A DNA stretch of 47,602 bases from contig LCFC01000005.1 of assembly GCA_000998805.1 (NCBI GenBank), forward strand, positions 1 through 47,602. Reading direction: 5' to 3'. The position numbers were made by a program, and so were the translations under genes. The DNA is from Parcubacteria group bacterium GW2011_GWA2_43_11. Its GTDB lineage: Bacteria > Patescibacteriota > Minisyncoccia > Phycocordibacterales > UBA12088. This document shows, one piece after another, positions 27,414 to 38,200 of the stretch. The notes under the pieces are model-generated. The model was given only the letters and a program-made list of their open reading frames with translations, was not told the DNA's origin and did no database searches. The stretch's first letter is position 1; every line of letters begins with the position of its first letter.

Positions 27414-27469
27414 CTGTGTGGATACAAGAGACTTGTAACGGGTGACTACACCCTATAGGTTGTTCAATA

Positions 27470-27509
27470 AAAAGTGCTCTGTCGATGCGAATCGACAGAG
27501 CACTTTTTT
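27470..27509. terminator. 17-bp perfect stem terminator
   Basis: AAAAGTGCTCTGTCGAT-GCGA-ATCGACAGAGCACTTTTTT. Confidence 0.92.
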
Positions 27510-27590
27510 ATTACAGTCATTAAGTAGTGCTAGTGGTGAAGATAAAAAGTCACCATATCTTCACGAAAATTACGTATACTAGCAAGACTT

Positions 27591-28187
27591 ATGAGAAAGA
27601 TTATTGTACTCTCCTTTATTACTCTAGATGGCGTTATGCAGGCACCTGGTGGACCTGAAGAAGACACCTCAAATGGTTTTGAGTACGGAGGTTGGACGGT
27701 ACCTTACTTTGATGAGTTTGCAGGCAAGGTCATGGCTGAACAAATGAAACAACCCTTCAGCTTACTCCTTGGGAGAAAAACATTTGAAATCTTTGCATCG
27801 TATTGGCCACAGCACGAAGGGGAGTGGCCTGGTATTACTAAATCTACCAAGTACGTGGTTTCGAACACAATTAAGAAGAGCGAGTGGAGTAATTCAATAT
27901 TTATAAACGGCGATGTGGTGATGAAGATAAAAAAACTAAAACAAGAAATAGGTCCTGATATACAAGTACACGGTAGTGGTGATCTTGTTCAAACGCTACT
28001 GAAACATAATTTAGTGGATGAATTGTGGCTCAAGATATTTCCTGTAACCTTAGGTGAAGGTAAGAGATTGTTTGCTGAAGGAACCATACCTGCGTCGTTT
28101 ACTCTCTTCAAGAGCACTGTATCCCCTAGTGGAGTGCTATTTGCTTCGTATAAACATGCTGGAGAAGTTAAAACAGGCTCGTTTTAA
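27591..28187 (+). CDS. Dihydrofolate reductase/RibD C-terminal-like family protein
   Basis: MRKIIVLSFITLDGVMQAPGGPEED; LLLGRKTFEIFASYWP; IQVHGSGDLVQTLLKHNLVDELWLKIFPVTLGEGKRLF. Confidence 0.92.
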   Translation: MRKIIVLSFITLDGVMQAPGGPEEDTSNGFEYGGWTVPYFDEFAGKVMAEQMKQPFSLLLGRKTFEIFASYWPQHEGEWPGITKSTKYVVSNTIKKSEWSNSIFINGDVVMKIKKLKQEIGPDIQVHGSGDLVQTLLKHNLVDELWLKIFPVTLGEGKRLFAEGTIPASFTLFKSTVSPSGVLFASYKHAGEVKTGSF

Positions 28188-28334
28188 GTGATTTCAGCTC
28201 CTATAAATATTGCAATCTCTTGACAAGATTAAATACTTTGATAGTCTGCTGACTAGGTATTATTACAGCAGAAAAGTTTGGAAAAGTGGATGTTTTACGT
28301 AAGAAAAACAAAAAAACTTTGACAGGAGGAAAGT

Positions 28335-28544
28335 ATGCGCAAAAACATTGATCCGAATAAGATTACGAAACTCTGTGGTGGTTGCGGTGGCGGATGTCCC
28401 AGTATCGATGAGAACAACCCCGATGAAACCAAATTCTCTGATGACTTCGGTGGTACGGTCCGGCTCAACGATGCCGAATGCCGGTTGCTGTGTGAGCATT
28501 TGATGCGCCGGTTCAATCTGACTGCACCCAGCTCCATCGAATAG
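28335..28544 (+). CDS. Cys-rich 69-aa micro-protein (CxxCxxxC)
   Basis: Strong SD AGGAGG at 28324-28329; MRKNIDPNKITKLCGGCGGGCPSIDENNPDETKFSDDFGGTVRLNDAECRLLCEHLMRRFNLTAPSSIE; terminator downstream. Confidence 0.75.
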   Translation: MRKNIDPNKITKLCGGCGGGCPSIDENNPDETKFSDDFGGTVRLNDAECRLLCEHLMRRFNLTAPSSIE

Positions 28545-28600
28545 ACCTCTGCCCCCCCGCCTGTACCTTTCGCTAGTGAGATTACCTCGCTGGCACAACT

Positions 28601-28638
28601 GTAACCCCCTTACTTCGGTAACGGGGTTACGTTTTTTT
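28601..28638 (+). terminator. Intrinsic terminator with TTCG tetraloop
   Basis: GTAACCCC-C-TTAC-TTCG-GTAA-C-GGGGTTAC then GTTTTTTT. Confidence 0.92.
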
Positions 28639-28926
28639 ATACTCCACAACAAAAACTGTATTACTTACTCACTCGTAGATAGTGTGATTCATCGTCACAC
28701 GGTACGAGGTACCCCTCATATGTTTTTTTCTAAATAAATATTGCGAGAGAAAGGTATGTAAATGGTTACGTAATTAGTACTAGTATTATATAGTTACATT
28801 CATTTTACATTTTAAATACCGTGAGCCAACCTTGCTGCCATATCACCTTGACCCCACTACGGTGTGGTAAGTTTTTTATGTGGATAATATAGAGCGCCTG
28901 TCCTGTATTTATGCTGAAATATACGT

Positions 28927-29433
28927 ATGAATGAAAATATATCAACGCATACTGACTCGACTCCTCAAGAGGATGAGTGTTGTGCGCCATTCCTTCCAAC
29001 ACTATGGGATGGAAAAACATTTGAATGGGATCACAAAAAATTTATCAAAAACAAAGTTTTCACGCTTTTTTATATGCCTGTGAACTTTGGTGCGGTTATG
29101 ATGAGGTCCAGTGCCGCTATAGAAAAATCAGGTTCCAAGATACTTGATGAAATGTGGCTGGCTGAACATACATCACTATGGAACATGTATCTGTACACCG
29201 CAGTAGACAAGGAAGTTGCCGATTCTGAAAATATTGCTATGAGTGGAAAATATATATCCAAGGTGTATGAAGGTGCATTTAAAGAAGTCGGTGCATGGGA
29301 TAATGATTTTAAGCACTATGTCAAAGAATCAGGAAACACCCTACTGAAGACATACCAGTGGTATACCACCTGTCCGAAATGTGCAAAGAAATATGGAAAA
29401 AATTACGTAGTCTTTGTAGGGCAGATACAGTAA
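28927..29433 (+). CDS. Conserved hypothetical protein with C-terminal CPKCAKKYGKNYVV motif
   Basis: 168 aa; ECCAPFLPTLWDGKTFEW...LYTAVDKEV...TTCPKCAKKYGKNYVVFVGQI. Confidence 0.7.
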   Translation: MNENISTHTDSTPQEDECCAPFLPTLWDGKTFEWDHKKFIKNKVFTLFYMPVNFGAVMMRSSAAIEKSGSKILDEMWLAEHTSLWNMYLYTAVDKEVADSENIAMSGKYISKVYEGAFKEVGAWDNDFKHYVKESGNTLLKTYQWYTTCPKCAKKYGKNYVVFVGQIQ

Positions 29434-29591
29434 ATTCATACATATTTCAGGTTCATGATACATACTGACTCAAACGGTATGTTTATTTCTGTTGTTTTTT
29501 CTGACTCAGCAAGAGTGAATATCCTTCATTTCAAGTAACTTTATATCCCATGTGTCAGTTCTAGTAATTATACATATTTAACCTTAACTAT

Positions 29592-31412
29592 ATGTGTGGA
29601 ATATTTGCATACACAGGGAACAAACAGTCACTACCGATACTTCTCGAAGGACTACAGTCGCTTGAGTACCGAGGGTATGACTCTGTGGGTATATATATAC
29701 CTAATGCCGGTATAGTTAAATCAGTTGGTGCAGTACAAGAGCTTAAAAAGAAACTTACAAACAGAATGGTCGGTACGAGCGGAATCGCGCATTTGCGTTG
29801 GGCGACACACGGTGAACCGACTGAAGTAAACGCGCATCCACATGTAGACTGTAGTAATACGATACATGTGGTACACAACGGAATTATTGAAAATTACAAA
29901 GAGCTTAAAGAAAAACTTATATCACTTGGACACACATTTTTATCAGAAACCGATACGGAAGTACTTGCTCATCTCATAGAACATCAACTTAAAGAGACAG
30001 AAAATTTTGAGCTTGCAGTGGTTGCATCGCTGCAAAAAGTGAAAGGAACATACGGCATAGCAGTGTCATATGATGGTGAGCCTGAAAAAATCATAGCCGC
30101 ACGTCTCGGTGCACCTGTGGTACTTGGAATTGGAATAAACAGACATTTTGTTGCATCAGATGCATCACCACTTCTGCGTCACACAAAAGACGTTGTTTAT
30201 CTGCATGACGGCGACATTGCTGTTCTTACACCTCAGAATTATCGAATACGCACCTATGCAGATGTTGAAGTTGTTCGTAAAAAACAAGTACTTGATTTTG
30301 ATGTAGAGCAAGTAAAGAAAGATGGCTATGAACACTTTATGCTCAAAGAAATAATGGAAGGTCCACAGGTTATCGAAAACACTACACGCGGAAGACTTAT
30401 ACCTGAAAAGGGCCTCGTAAAACTTGGTGGTTTAGACTCCGTAAATGAACAACTTCAAACTATAGAAAGAATTATTATCGTTGGGTGTGGTACTGCGTAC
30501 TACGCTGGGCTAGTAGGTGAGTACATGTTGGAGGAATATGCAGGTATACCTGTCGAAGTAGAAATAGGTTCAGAGTTTCGCTACAGAAACGCTCCTGTTG
30601 ACGCTCATACCGCACTACTCGCTATATCACAGTCCGGAGAAACTGCAGACACACTGGAAGCCATCCGTGAAGCAAAGCGCAAAGGTGCACTTACGTTGGG
30701 AATAGTAAATACAGTCGGTTCAACTATTGCACGAGAAACGGATGCCGGTATCTATAATCATGCGGGGCCGGAAATAGGAGTAGCCTCTACCAAGGCATTC
30801 ATGTCGCAACTTACCGCTCTTGCTTTACTTACAGTGCATCTCGGACGTCAGCGAAGTATGAGTGTCGACGTCGGTAAGAGTATCACCAGGGAACTACAGC
30901 TTCTTCCTCAGAAGATACAATCGATACTTGATCAGAGGAACATGGTACACGGTCTAACGCAAAAGTATGCGGACAGTCGTGACTTTCTTTACATGGGCCG
31001 TAAGTATAACTATCCTATTGCCTTTGAAGGTGCACTCAAGCTTAAAGAAATCTCATACATACATGCTGAAGGGTGTGGTGCAGGAGAAATGAAGCATGGT
31101 CCTATAGCCATGATAGATACGGAATTTCCGACACTTGCCATTGCTCTTAATGATAGTGTGTACGAAAAAATGCTCTCAAATATTGAGGAGATACGTGCGC
31201 GCAAAGGGAGAGTGTTGGCTATCGCAACAGAAGGAGACACGCGACTTGTTGATATCACAAGTGACATCTTCTATATACCCCATACTCTAGAAATGCTTAC
31301 ACCTATTTTATCAGCTGTACCAATGCAACTTTTTGCCTATTACATCGGTGTTGCGAAGGGTTTCAATGTCGATAGACCAAGAAACCTCGCAAAGTCTGTA
31401 ACAGTGGAGTGA
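29592..31412 (+). CDS. glmS: Glutamine--fructose-6-phosphate aminotransferase (isomerizing)
   Basis: MCGIFAYTGNKQ (Cys nucleophile), LEYRGYDSVGI, HLRWATHGEPTEVNAHPH, SQSGETADT, C-terminal NLAKSVTVE. Confidence 0.98.
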   Translation: MCGIFAYTGNKQSLPILLEGLQSLEYRGYDSVGIYIPNAGIVKSVGAVQELKKKLTNRMVGTSGIAHLRWATHGEPTEVNAHPHVDCSNTIHVVHNGIIENYKELKEKLISLGHTFLSETDTEVLAHLIEHQLKETENFELAVVASLQKVKGTYGIAVSYDGEPEKIIAARLGAPVVLGIGINRHFVASDASPLLRHTKDVVYLHDGDIAVLTPQNYRIRTYADVEVVRKKQVLDFDVEQVKKDGYEHFMLKEIMEGPQVIENTTRGRLIPEKGLVKLGGLDSVNEQLQTIERIIIVGCGTAYYAGLVGEYMLEEYAGIPVEVEIGSEFRYRNAPVDAHTALLAISQSGETADTLEAIREAKRKGALTLGIVNTVGSTIARETDAGIYNHAGPEIGVASTKAFMSQLTALALLTVHLGRQRSMSVDVGKSITRELQLLPQKIQSILDQRNMVHGLTQKYADSRDFLYMGRKYNYPIAFEGALKLKEISYIHAEGCGAGEMKHGPIAMIDTEFPTLAIALNDSVYEKMLSNIEEIRARKGRVLAIATEGDTRLVDITSDIFYIPHTLEMLTPILSAVPMQLFAYYIGVAKGFNVDRPRNLAKSVTVE

Positions 31413-31503
31413 ACGAGCTTGCCCCGCTGTGGCGGGGTCTACGCAATGAATGTTGTATAAACCTGTCGATAGGTTAAGTAAATAGTTATATACTTTCAGT
31501 ACT

Positions 31504-32094
31504 ATGGAAAATAAATTTTTACAGGGGCTTTTAGGCATTTACTTCGTTTTATTTTTTGTGTTGGCGATAAATCCTGTAGACAGACCTACATGGTTCGTAG
31601 AAAACCTCACTGTATGGATACTTATAGCAGTAATTCTTGTTCTCTATGCCAAGCAGATTCGTTTTTCAAAAACTGCATACGGTTTCATGTTTGTACTCAT
31701 TTACTTACACACCATAGGAGGACACTACACCTTTGCGGAAGTACCGTTTGGCTATATAACCGACCTTTTTAATTTTTCTAGAAATCACTTTGATCGCATC
31801 GCCCATTTCTCCGTAGGATTTTACGCGTTTGCTATCGCGGAATTATTATATACGAAGGAACTTGTAAAAAGTAAATTTCTATTGCTTACATACCCAGTGT
31901 TTGCAATAGCAACTATTGCAATGAGTTACGAACTCATAGAATGGGTCTATGCTGCGAGTACGAGCCCTGAAGCAGGACTTGCGTACCTAGGAAGTCAGGG
32001 GGACATTTGGGATGCACAGAAGGACATGCTTGCCGATACACTCGGAGCACTTGTTACAACCACTATTTTTTTCAAGTTTCGAGTGAAAAAATGA
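31504..32094 (+). CDS. YjdF/DUF2238-like membrane protein
   Basis: Six hydrophobic segments; FNFSRNHFDRIAHFSVGF...YELIEWVYA...QGDIWDAQKDMLADTLGAL. Confidence 0.8.
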   Translation: MENKFLQGLLGIYFVLFFVLAINPVDRPTWFVENLTVWILIAVILVLYAKQIRFSKTAYGFMFVLIYLHTIGGHYTFAEVPFGYITDLFNFSRNHFDRIAHFSVGFYAFAIAELLYTKELVKSKFLLLTYPVFAIATIAMSYELIEWVYAASTSPEAGLAYLGSQGDIWDAQKDMLADTLGALVTTTIFFKFRVKK

Positions 32095-32281
32095 TTTCCT
32101 AAAAGTACTCAGCTTGAGCTCCACCTCCTCACATATCATTTACAAGGTCGCATGCTTTGGTACGATGAACCATACGTGGGGCTTCATGACAAAATTACTC
32201 ACACATGTATTTTTTAATCGACCTGCCGAATTAGTTAATAACTCTTTAGTTTTCACACGCATCTCCTAGTATACTCAAATC

Positions 32282-35200
32282 ATGGATGAGTCTGTGGAGA
32301 ACCATTCCGAAACAGTTTCAAACGAAGGTGTGGTGGCACCAGTTGTATCGCATACGTTTCTTAACACTCTATGTAGTAAGCTGCGTAGTCATGTTCAACT
32401 GTTTCGCATTAGACTAAACCTTTTTATAAGTTACGCAAAAGCACACTGGCGGAAAAAACACTACATTTTTGTCGGTGTGATATTGGTGCTCGTCGTGTTG
32501 ACTGTCGCAAGACTTGTTTTTGACTTTGGACGTGACCCGCTTTGGCTTGCATATAGTGGTAGCTACCGTCTTGTTCCAGATTCTATTTCTCAAAGTGCCA
32601 TACTCCCTATCTCTATCCCTGAAGAAGCAGGTCATGTTACCAAAGAGCAAGTACAATTTCTTCCAGAACTCCAAGGAGATTTTATTGAATCTAATCAAGA
32701 GGACATCTTACTCTTCAAGCCTCACGAACTACCTCAAATAGGTTCTTTTTACAATGTAGCCCTAACCTACGATGAAGTAACTATAGACGCTGACTTTAAA
32801 GTTGCTGAAGACCCTTTTGTGGTATCTATATTGCCAACTTCAGACACCGAGGTCCACGAAGATACAAAAGTCTCTGTTATTTTCAACAGACCCATGGTAC
32901 CTCTTTCCACTCGTGATGAGTTAGACAAAGAAGTGGTACCAGTCAAGATAGAACCAGATGTCGCTGGTGTTTGGAAATGGAAAAGCACACGTTTGCTCCA
33001 ATTCATTCCTGATGAAGATTTACAACGTGCGACTAAATATACCGTAACGGTCAACGAAGGATTTCGCTCACTCGATGGTGTACCGGTAAGAGGCTTTACA
33101 CATTCTTTTACTACACGCACATTAAAGCACCATCCCGTTGCTCCTATGGTTCGATTCAGTCAACCTCTTGAAATAGCTTTTAATCAAAATGTGGATTTAG
33201 AACGTACCGCGAAGGAAGTAACACTCACACAAAATGGAGAAAAGAAAAAAGTGCGTATTGAGTATGCAAAGCAAGAAGAAAAGAAAAAAAGAGGATTCTT
33301 AGGACTAGCTTTCTTTGGTTCTGAAAAAGAATACGACAAATCAAAAATTCTTATCCGTCCACGTGAAGATACTCATGGTCGAGAAGGTTTGTGGGATTTT
33401 GAATCAACTTACAACCTAGAAATCAAAACAATGTATCCTTTGGAAGGTGATATTCCCCTAGAGGAGCAGTTTACTTGGTCATACACCATACCTGCTGTAG
33501 TGTCTTCTGTACAAGCAAAGTCTAAACGTTCAAGTCACGTAGAGCCTGGCTTTTTTGACCCACAAGGTACACTTGCTGTGTATTTTCAAGAACCGATTGA
33601 TATCTCAAAAACAAACGTTACTTTGCATGGATTAGAAGAGGTGTTGTATGGAACAGTGTGCAAGTTTGATACTGACGGAGCAGTTATATACAAGAAAGAT
33701 TCTCAAGATTGTGAAGAAGAGGAAGACAAAAAACAATTGTTGTTGCGAGTGAACCCGAGTGCATATCAACCGAGTCAATCAAATACACTTGTTTTTGAGA
33801 AAATTACAAGTGAAGACGGCTATGTATTAAACGCAAAACCACTAGAATATTCTGTGACTAGTTTTCCGTCGCTACAGATACATAAAACGGTCCCGAGTGA
33901 TGGTTCGAATGGTGCAAGTCTTACTGATCTCACAATCTGTAGTAACACACCCCTTAAACGACCTGAATCAATACGAAATGCACTCAATACAGAGGGTTAT
34001 ATTGTTTTTCCAAATGACTTGTGGAGAAACTCAGAAAGAATAACTTCAGATTACAGGAAACCGATTTGTAGCACGGGCGAATTTCAAACTACGATCAGAT
34101 ACGGATTGCATCCTCAAACGAAATACATGCTTAAGCTATCACTTGAAGATGAGTTTGGTTCACGAACACAACGTGACCTACAGTTCACAACAGGATCTGC
34201 GTCAAGCAACTATACCCGATTTTATAATCTCCAGAAATACTATAACGTTAGCGTCCCAGGGAAATCTCGCTTGACCTATGGTGTTGAAAACCTACCCTAT
34301 GTACAGGTACATATCTGTAAAGTTAGTGCAAATAATTTTTTGCGCATTCTTGATGAGGGCACTGACAGTGATAACAAGCCACCCACATCTATTTGCGAGA
34401 CGGTGAAGGAAGTGACGGTTGATTTACCTGATACATACTGGGTAAATAACTACTTCCACTTTGATGTTGCTGACCACTTCGAAGACACTCGTGGTCACTA
34501 CGTAATTTCATTCACCCATCCAAACTACAAAAATGAAAAAGGTGTGCAAATGTTTGACCGAACATTACTTTCTATTTCTAACTTTACCGTAGGAGAAAAA
34601 AGACTTGACTGGTATACGGACGAATACACACCTTTGACACGAGGGGCAAAAGTGGTTGGCAACAATCTCTACTGGGTCTTACATGCAAACTCACTTGAGC
34701 CAGTATACGGCGCAACGGTTGAAACTTTTGCTGGTAAGAACCTGTTCAGTACAGAAAAACAAACAACGAATATTGAGGGTATTGCACAGCTACCAGCACA
34801 CGAGAACACACGTGGTGCCGTCGTGACCCTAGGTGGTGATACTGCAGTCGTTTCTGCTGCTATGGACACGCTTGCATATAATTGGAATATCGGAACACAA
34901 TCAGCGACATATCTTTACACTGACAGACCTATCTATCGTCCCGGTGATACAGTACAGATTAAAGGTATTGATAGAGTCGGGTATGACAATACGTGGAGCA
35001 CTGCAAATACGTACAACGCTACCGTAGAAATAATTGACAGTCGTAATGATACCATTTCAAAACAAACGGTACCTGTATCTGTGTACGGTACATTTAATCT
35101 CTCTATAGAACTACCGAAGGATGCACCTCTTGGACGGTACAGTATTTCCACTTTCCAAGGCTATGGTTGGTTCGATGTAGAAGAATATGTAGGAGCACCT

Positions 35201-38200
35201 TTCAAGGTTGATGTACAAACAGAAACTTCTGAATACATTGCAGAAGAAACTGCTAGATTGGAAGTGGATGCTCGTTACTACTTTGATATGCCTGTAGCGA
35301 ATGGCGAGCTTGAATACACGGTACTTGCACAAGACTATCACTTTGACCGCTACACAGATGAATATTTTTCATTTGGAAGTGACTGGTATAGTTGCTATTG
35401 GTGCGGATATGGTGATGAATTTATAACTCGATCTACGGTAACACTTGATGAAAATGGAAAGGCCTTCATAGATGTACCACTAACCTTTACTACTTATTTT
35501 GAAAAACCAGAAGAGACAGGTAGCAAACTCTTTACCGTCATAGCCAGAGTAACAGATGCAAACGGTAAGCAAATCACTGGTCAAAACACCGTTGTTGTTC
35601 ACAGAGGAGAATACTACCTCGGTATTAAAACAGACAAGTATGTTGCTATACAAGATGAACCACTCGGTGTACGTATAAAGAGTGTTGACGTACAAGGTGT
35701 GCCACAAGCGATTAAAAACCTATCCTTACAAGTCATACGTGTCGAATGGGTATCATATCGACGTCAGGAAGTCGATGGTGGATATTACTGGCATTCTGAA
35801 GAAAAGAAAACACCTATCGAAACACGCACGATACACACAAATGATTCTGGAGATGCAACAGATAACGTAGTATTTACACAACCCGGAGTCTACGAGCTCA
35901 TACTTACAGGTAAGGACAAAGATAGCAACCCTATACGCTCAATGACACAACTGTATGTATCAGGAAAAGGTACTACAGATGTTCGTCCTACCAACAATGA
36001 AGCCCTTACTGTAAAAACCAACAAACCAAGCTACTCGACCGGTGAAGAGGCTACTATTGTTTTTGAGTCACCCTACGCAGATGCGCGTGCACTCATCACT
36101 GTTGAACGAGGTGCTGTTTACGAGTACTGGATTCAGCGAATAACAAATTCTATTGGTACACAAAAGATACCTATACATAAAAACTATGCTCCATCTGTAT
36201 ATGCGAGTGTGCTCCTCCTAGGTCCTGGTCCTGAGGTAAAGTATGGAGCGACTGAGATTCGCACGGATGTTGCAGATCATGAACTTACTATCGACGTTGT
36301 TCCTAGCAAACAATCATATCTTCCGGGTGAAGAAGTGACACTCACCGTCAAAACTACTGATCATACAGGAGCATCCGTGTCTGCGGATGTATCACTCGCT
36401 ATCGTTGATATGTCGGTTCTTGCTCTCATGGGTAATCCTAAAAAAGATCCAATAAGTTTCTTTTATGGTAGTTTGCCACTTGGCATTTCTACTTCTCACA
36501 GTGCCAAAAATATGCTAATTGAACAAGAAATACCCACAGGCACCAAAGGGGGTGGAGGTGACAGTGAAGATCTTGAAACTCGCAAACGAGGAATATTTAA
36601 AGACACTGCATATTGGGAGGCAAGTGTCGTTACAAACGCGACAGGAGAAGCGACTGTGCGCTTTGTCTTGCCAGACAATCTCACGACATGGCAAATAGAG
36701 TCTCTCGGAGTAACTCAGGATACCAAGCTAGGAGTGTCTTATGAAGAATTTACAACAAAGAAAAATCTTATGGCTATTCCTCAGCGACCACGATTCGTCA
36801 TTCCTGGTGACGTCGTATGGCTTGGTATACAGGTTGCAAATAATACCAACGAAGACATTACAACGCTTGCACACATTGAGTCAGCTACACTTACTTTAAT
36901 TGATACGAAACCAAAATCTGTACACGTGAACGCAAACTCACAAAAAACAGTCTACTTTGCTACGCAAGCACCACAGAATATTACCAAAGGAAGTCATCTT
37001 GTTACCTTTTATGCTAAGAATGACGCTGTAAAAGACGTTGTAGAGCAACGTATACCTATTCTCGAAGACATGACCTATGAAGTGACGGCCACCGCAGGGA
37101 TGACAAAAGGTGGTTCGATATCTGAATCTATATATGTACCAGACTATGTTCTTGAAAACCAAGGTGAACTTATTGTGCGTGCTCAACCAACTCTTATCAC
37201 TTCATTATTTAGTGCTATTTCTGTTATGTCTCGCTATCCCTATGAATGCACAGAACAGATAGCAAGTAGACTTGCATCACTTGCGACGATACATCGAATG
37301 AGTAATCTCTATGACGAAGAGACACTGTCAAAAGTCACAAGCCAAGTTTTTGACGATCCATCGTACTCCGTGGATGACTCCATAGAGACTGATCTTACAG
37401 AACTTCTTGGTCGGCAAACAGGAGAAGGTGGATTTTCGTTCTATAGTGGTTCACCAGCAAGTATGCATCTTACTGTAGAAGTGATAACTGCACTTACAAC
37501 CCTCAAAGATGCAGGGTACACCGTACCTGATGAAGTTTTTAATCGTGCAGTAAAATATATTTTAGAAGCTTTTGCACAGAGTGGACAATATAATTCAAAT
37601 GATTTAGTTGCTCGAATAGCATATGCGTTATCTTCACCGTATGTATCAATTGAAGATAAGCAAGAAATTGCACCTAGAGTTATCGCTCTAGCCAATACTA
37701 CCTTAACGCTTGAACAGCTGTCGTCAACTGCCTTGGGATACCTTGCGGTAGCAACATACGAAGGTCCGTATCCCGACAACATTGCTGAAGCGTATTATTC
37801 AGCATTACAAAACAGACTTACCTTGGATGCTCGAGGAGCGTTTGTAACAAATGGGCCTAAAACTGAGTACGTCTGGTTTGAAAGTAATGAAAAAAATACA
37901 GTGTTACTTCTTCGAGCTATCACACAGAGAGGTGGAGAACATGTAGCACTTGATACTATGTTACGTTGGCTTATGGTAAGTAAACAAGCAGATGGTGGCT
38001 GGGGCTCAACCAACGCTACCTACATGGTTCTTGACACGATTCTACGTCTCGCAGAGAAACGAGAAGAGAATCGTTCGGCATATCTTCTTGAACTATTTAA
38101 AGACACAACTTCTGTTGCAACACATAGAGTCACACCCCAGTCACTTTTTGATTCATTATCATACACTTTTCCAATCTCAGAGTTCACTCGTGAAAAAATT

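Noticed and set aside
28263-28652. 129-aa minus-strand ORF
   Set aside because: Antisense over the Cys-rich micro-protein gene, which has a clear SD, and over its terminator.
31413-31436. CCCCGC-TGT-GGCGGGG-type hairpin after glmS as a terminator
   Set aside because: Stem is present but has no U-tract, so I did not call it an intrinsic terminator.
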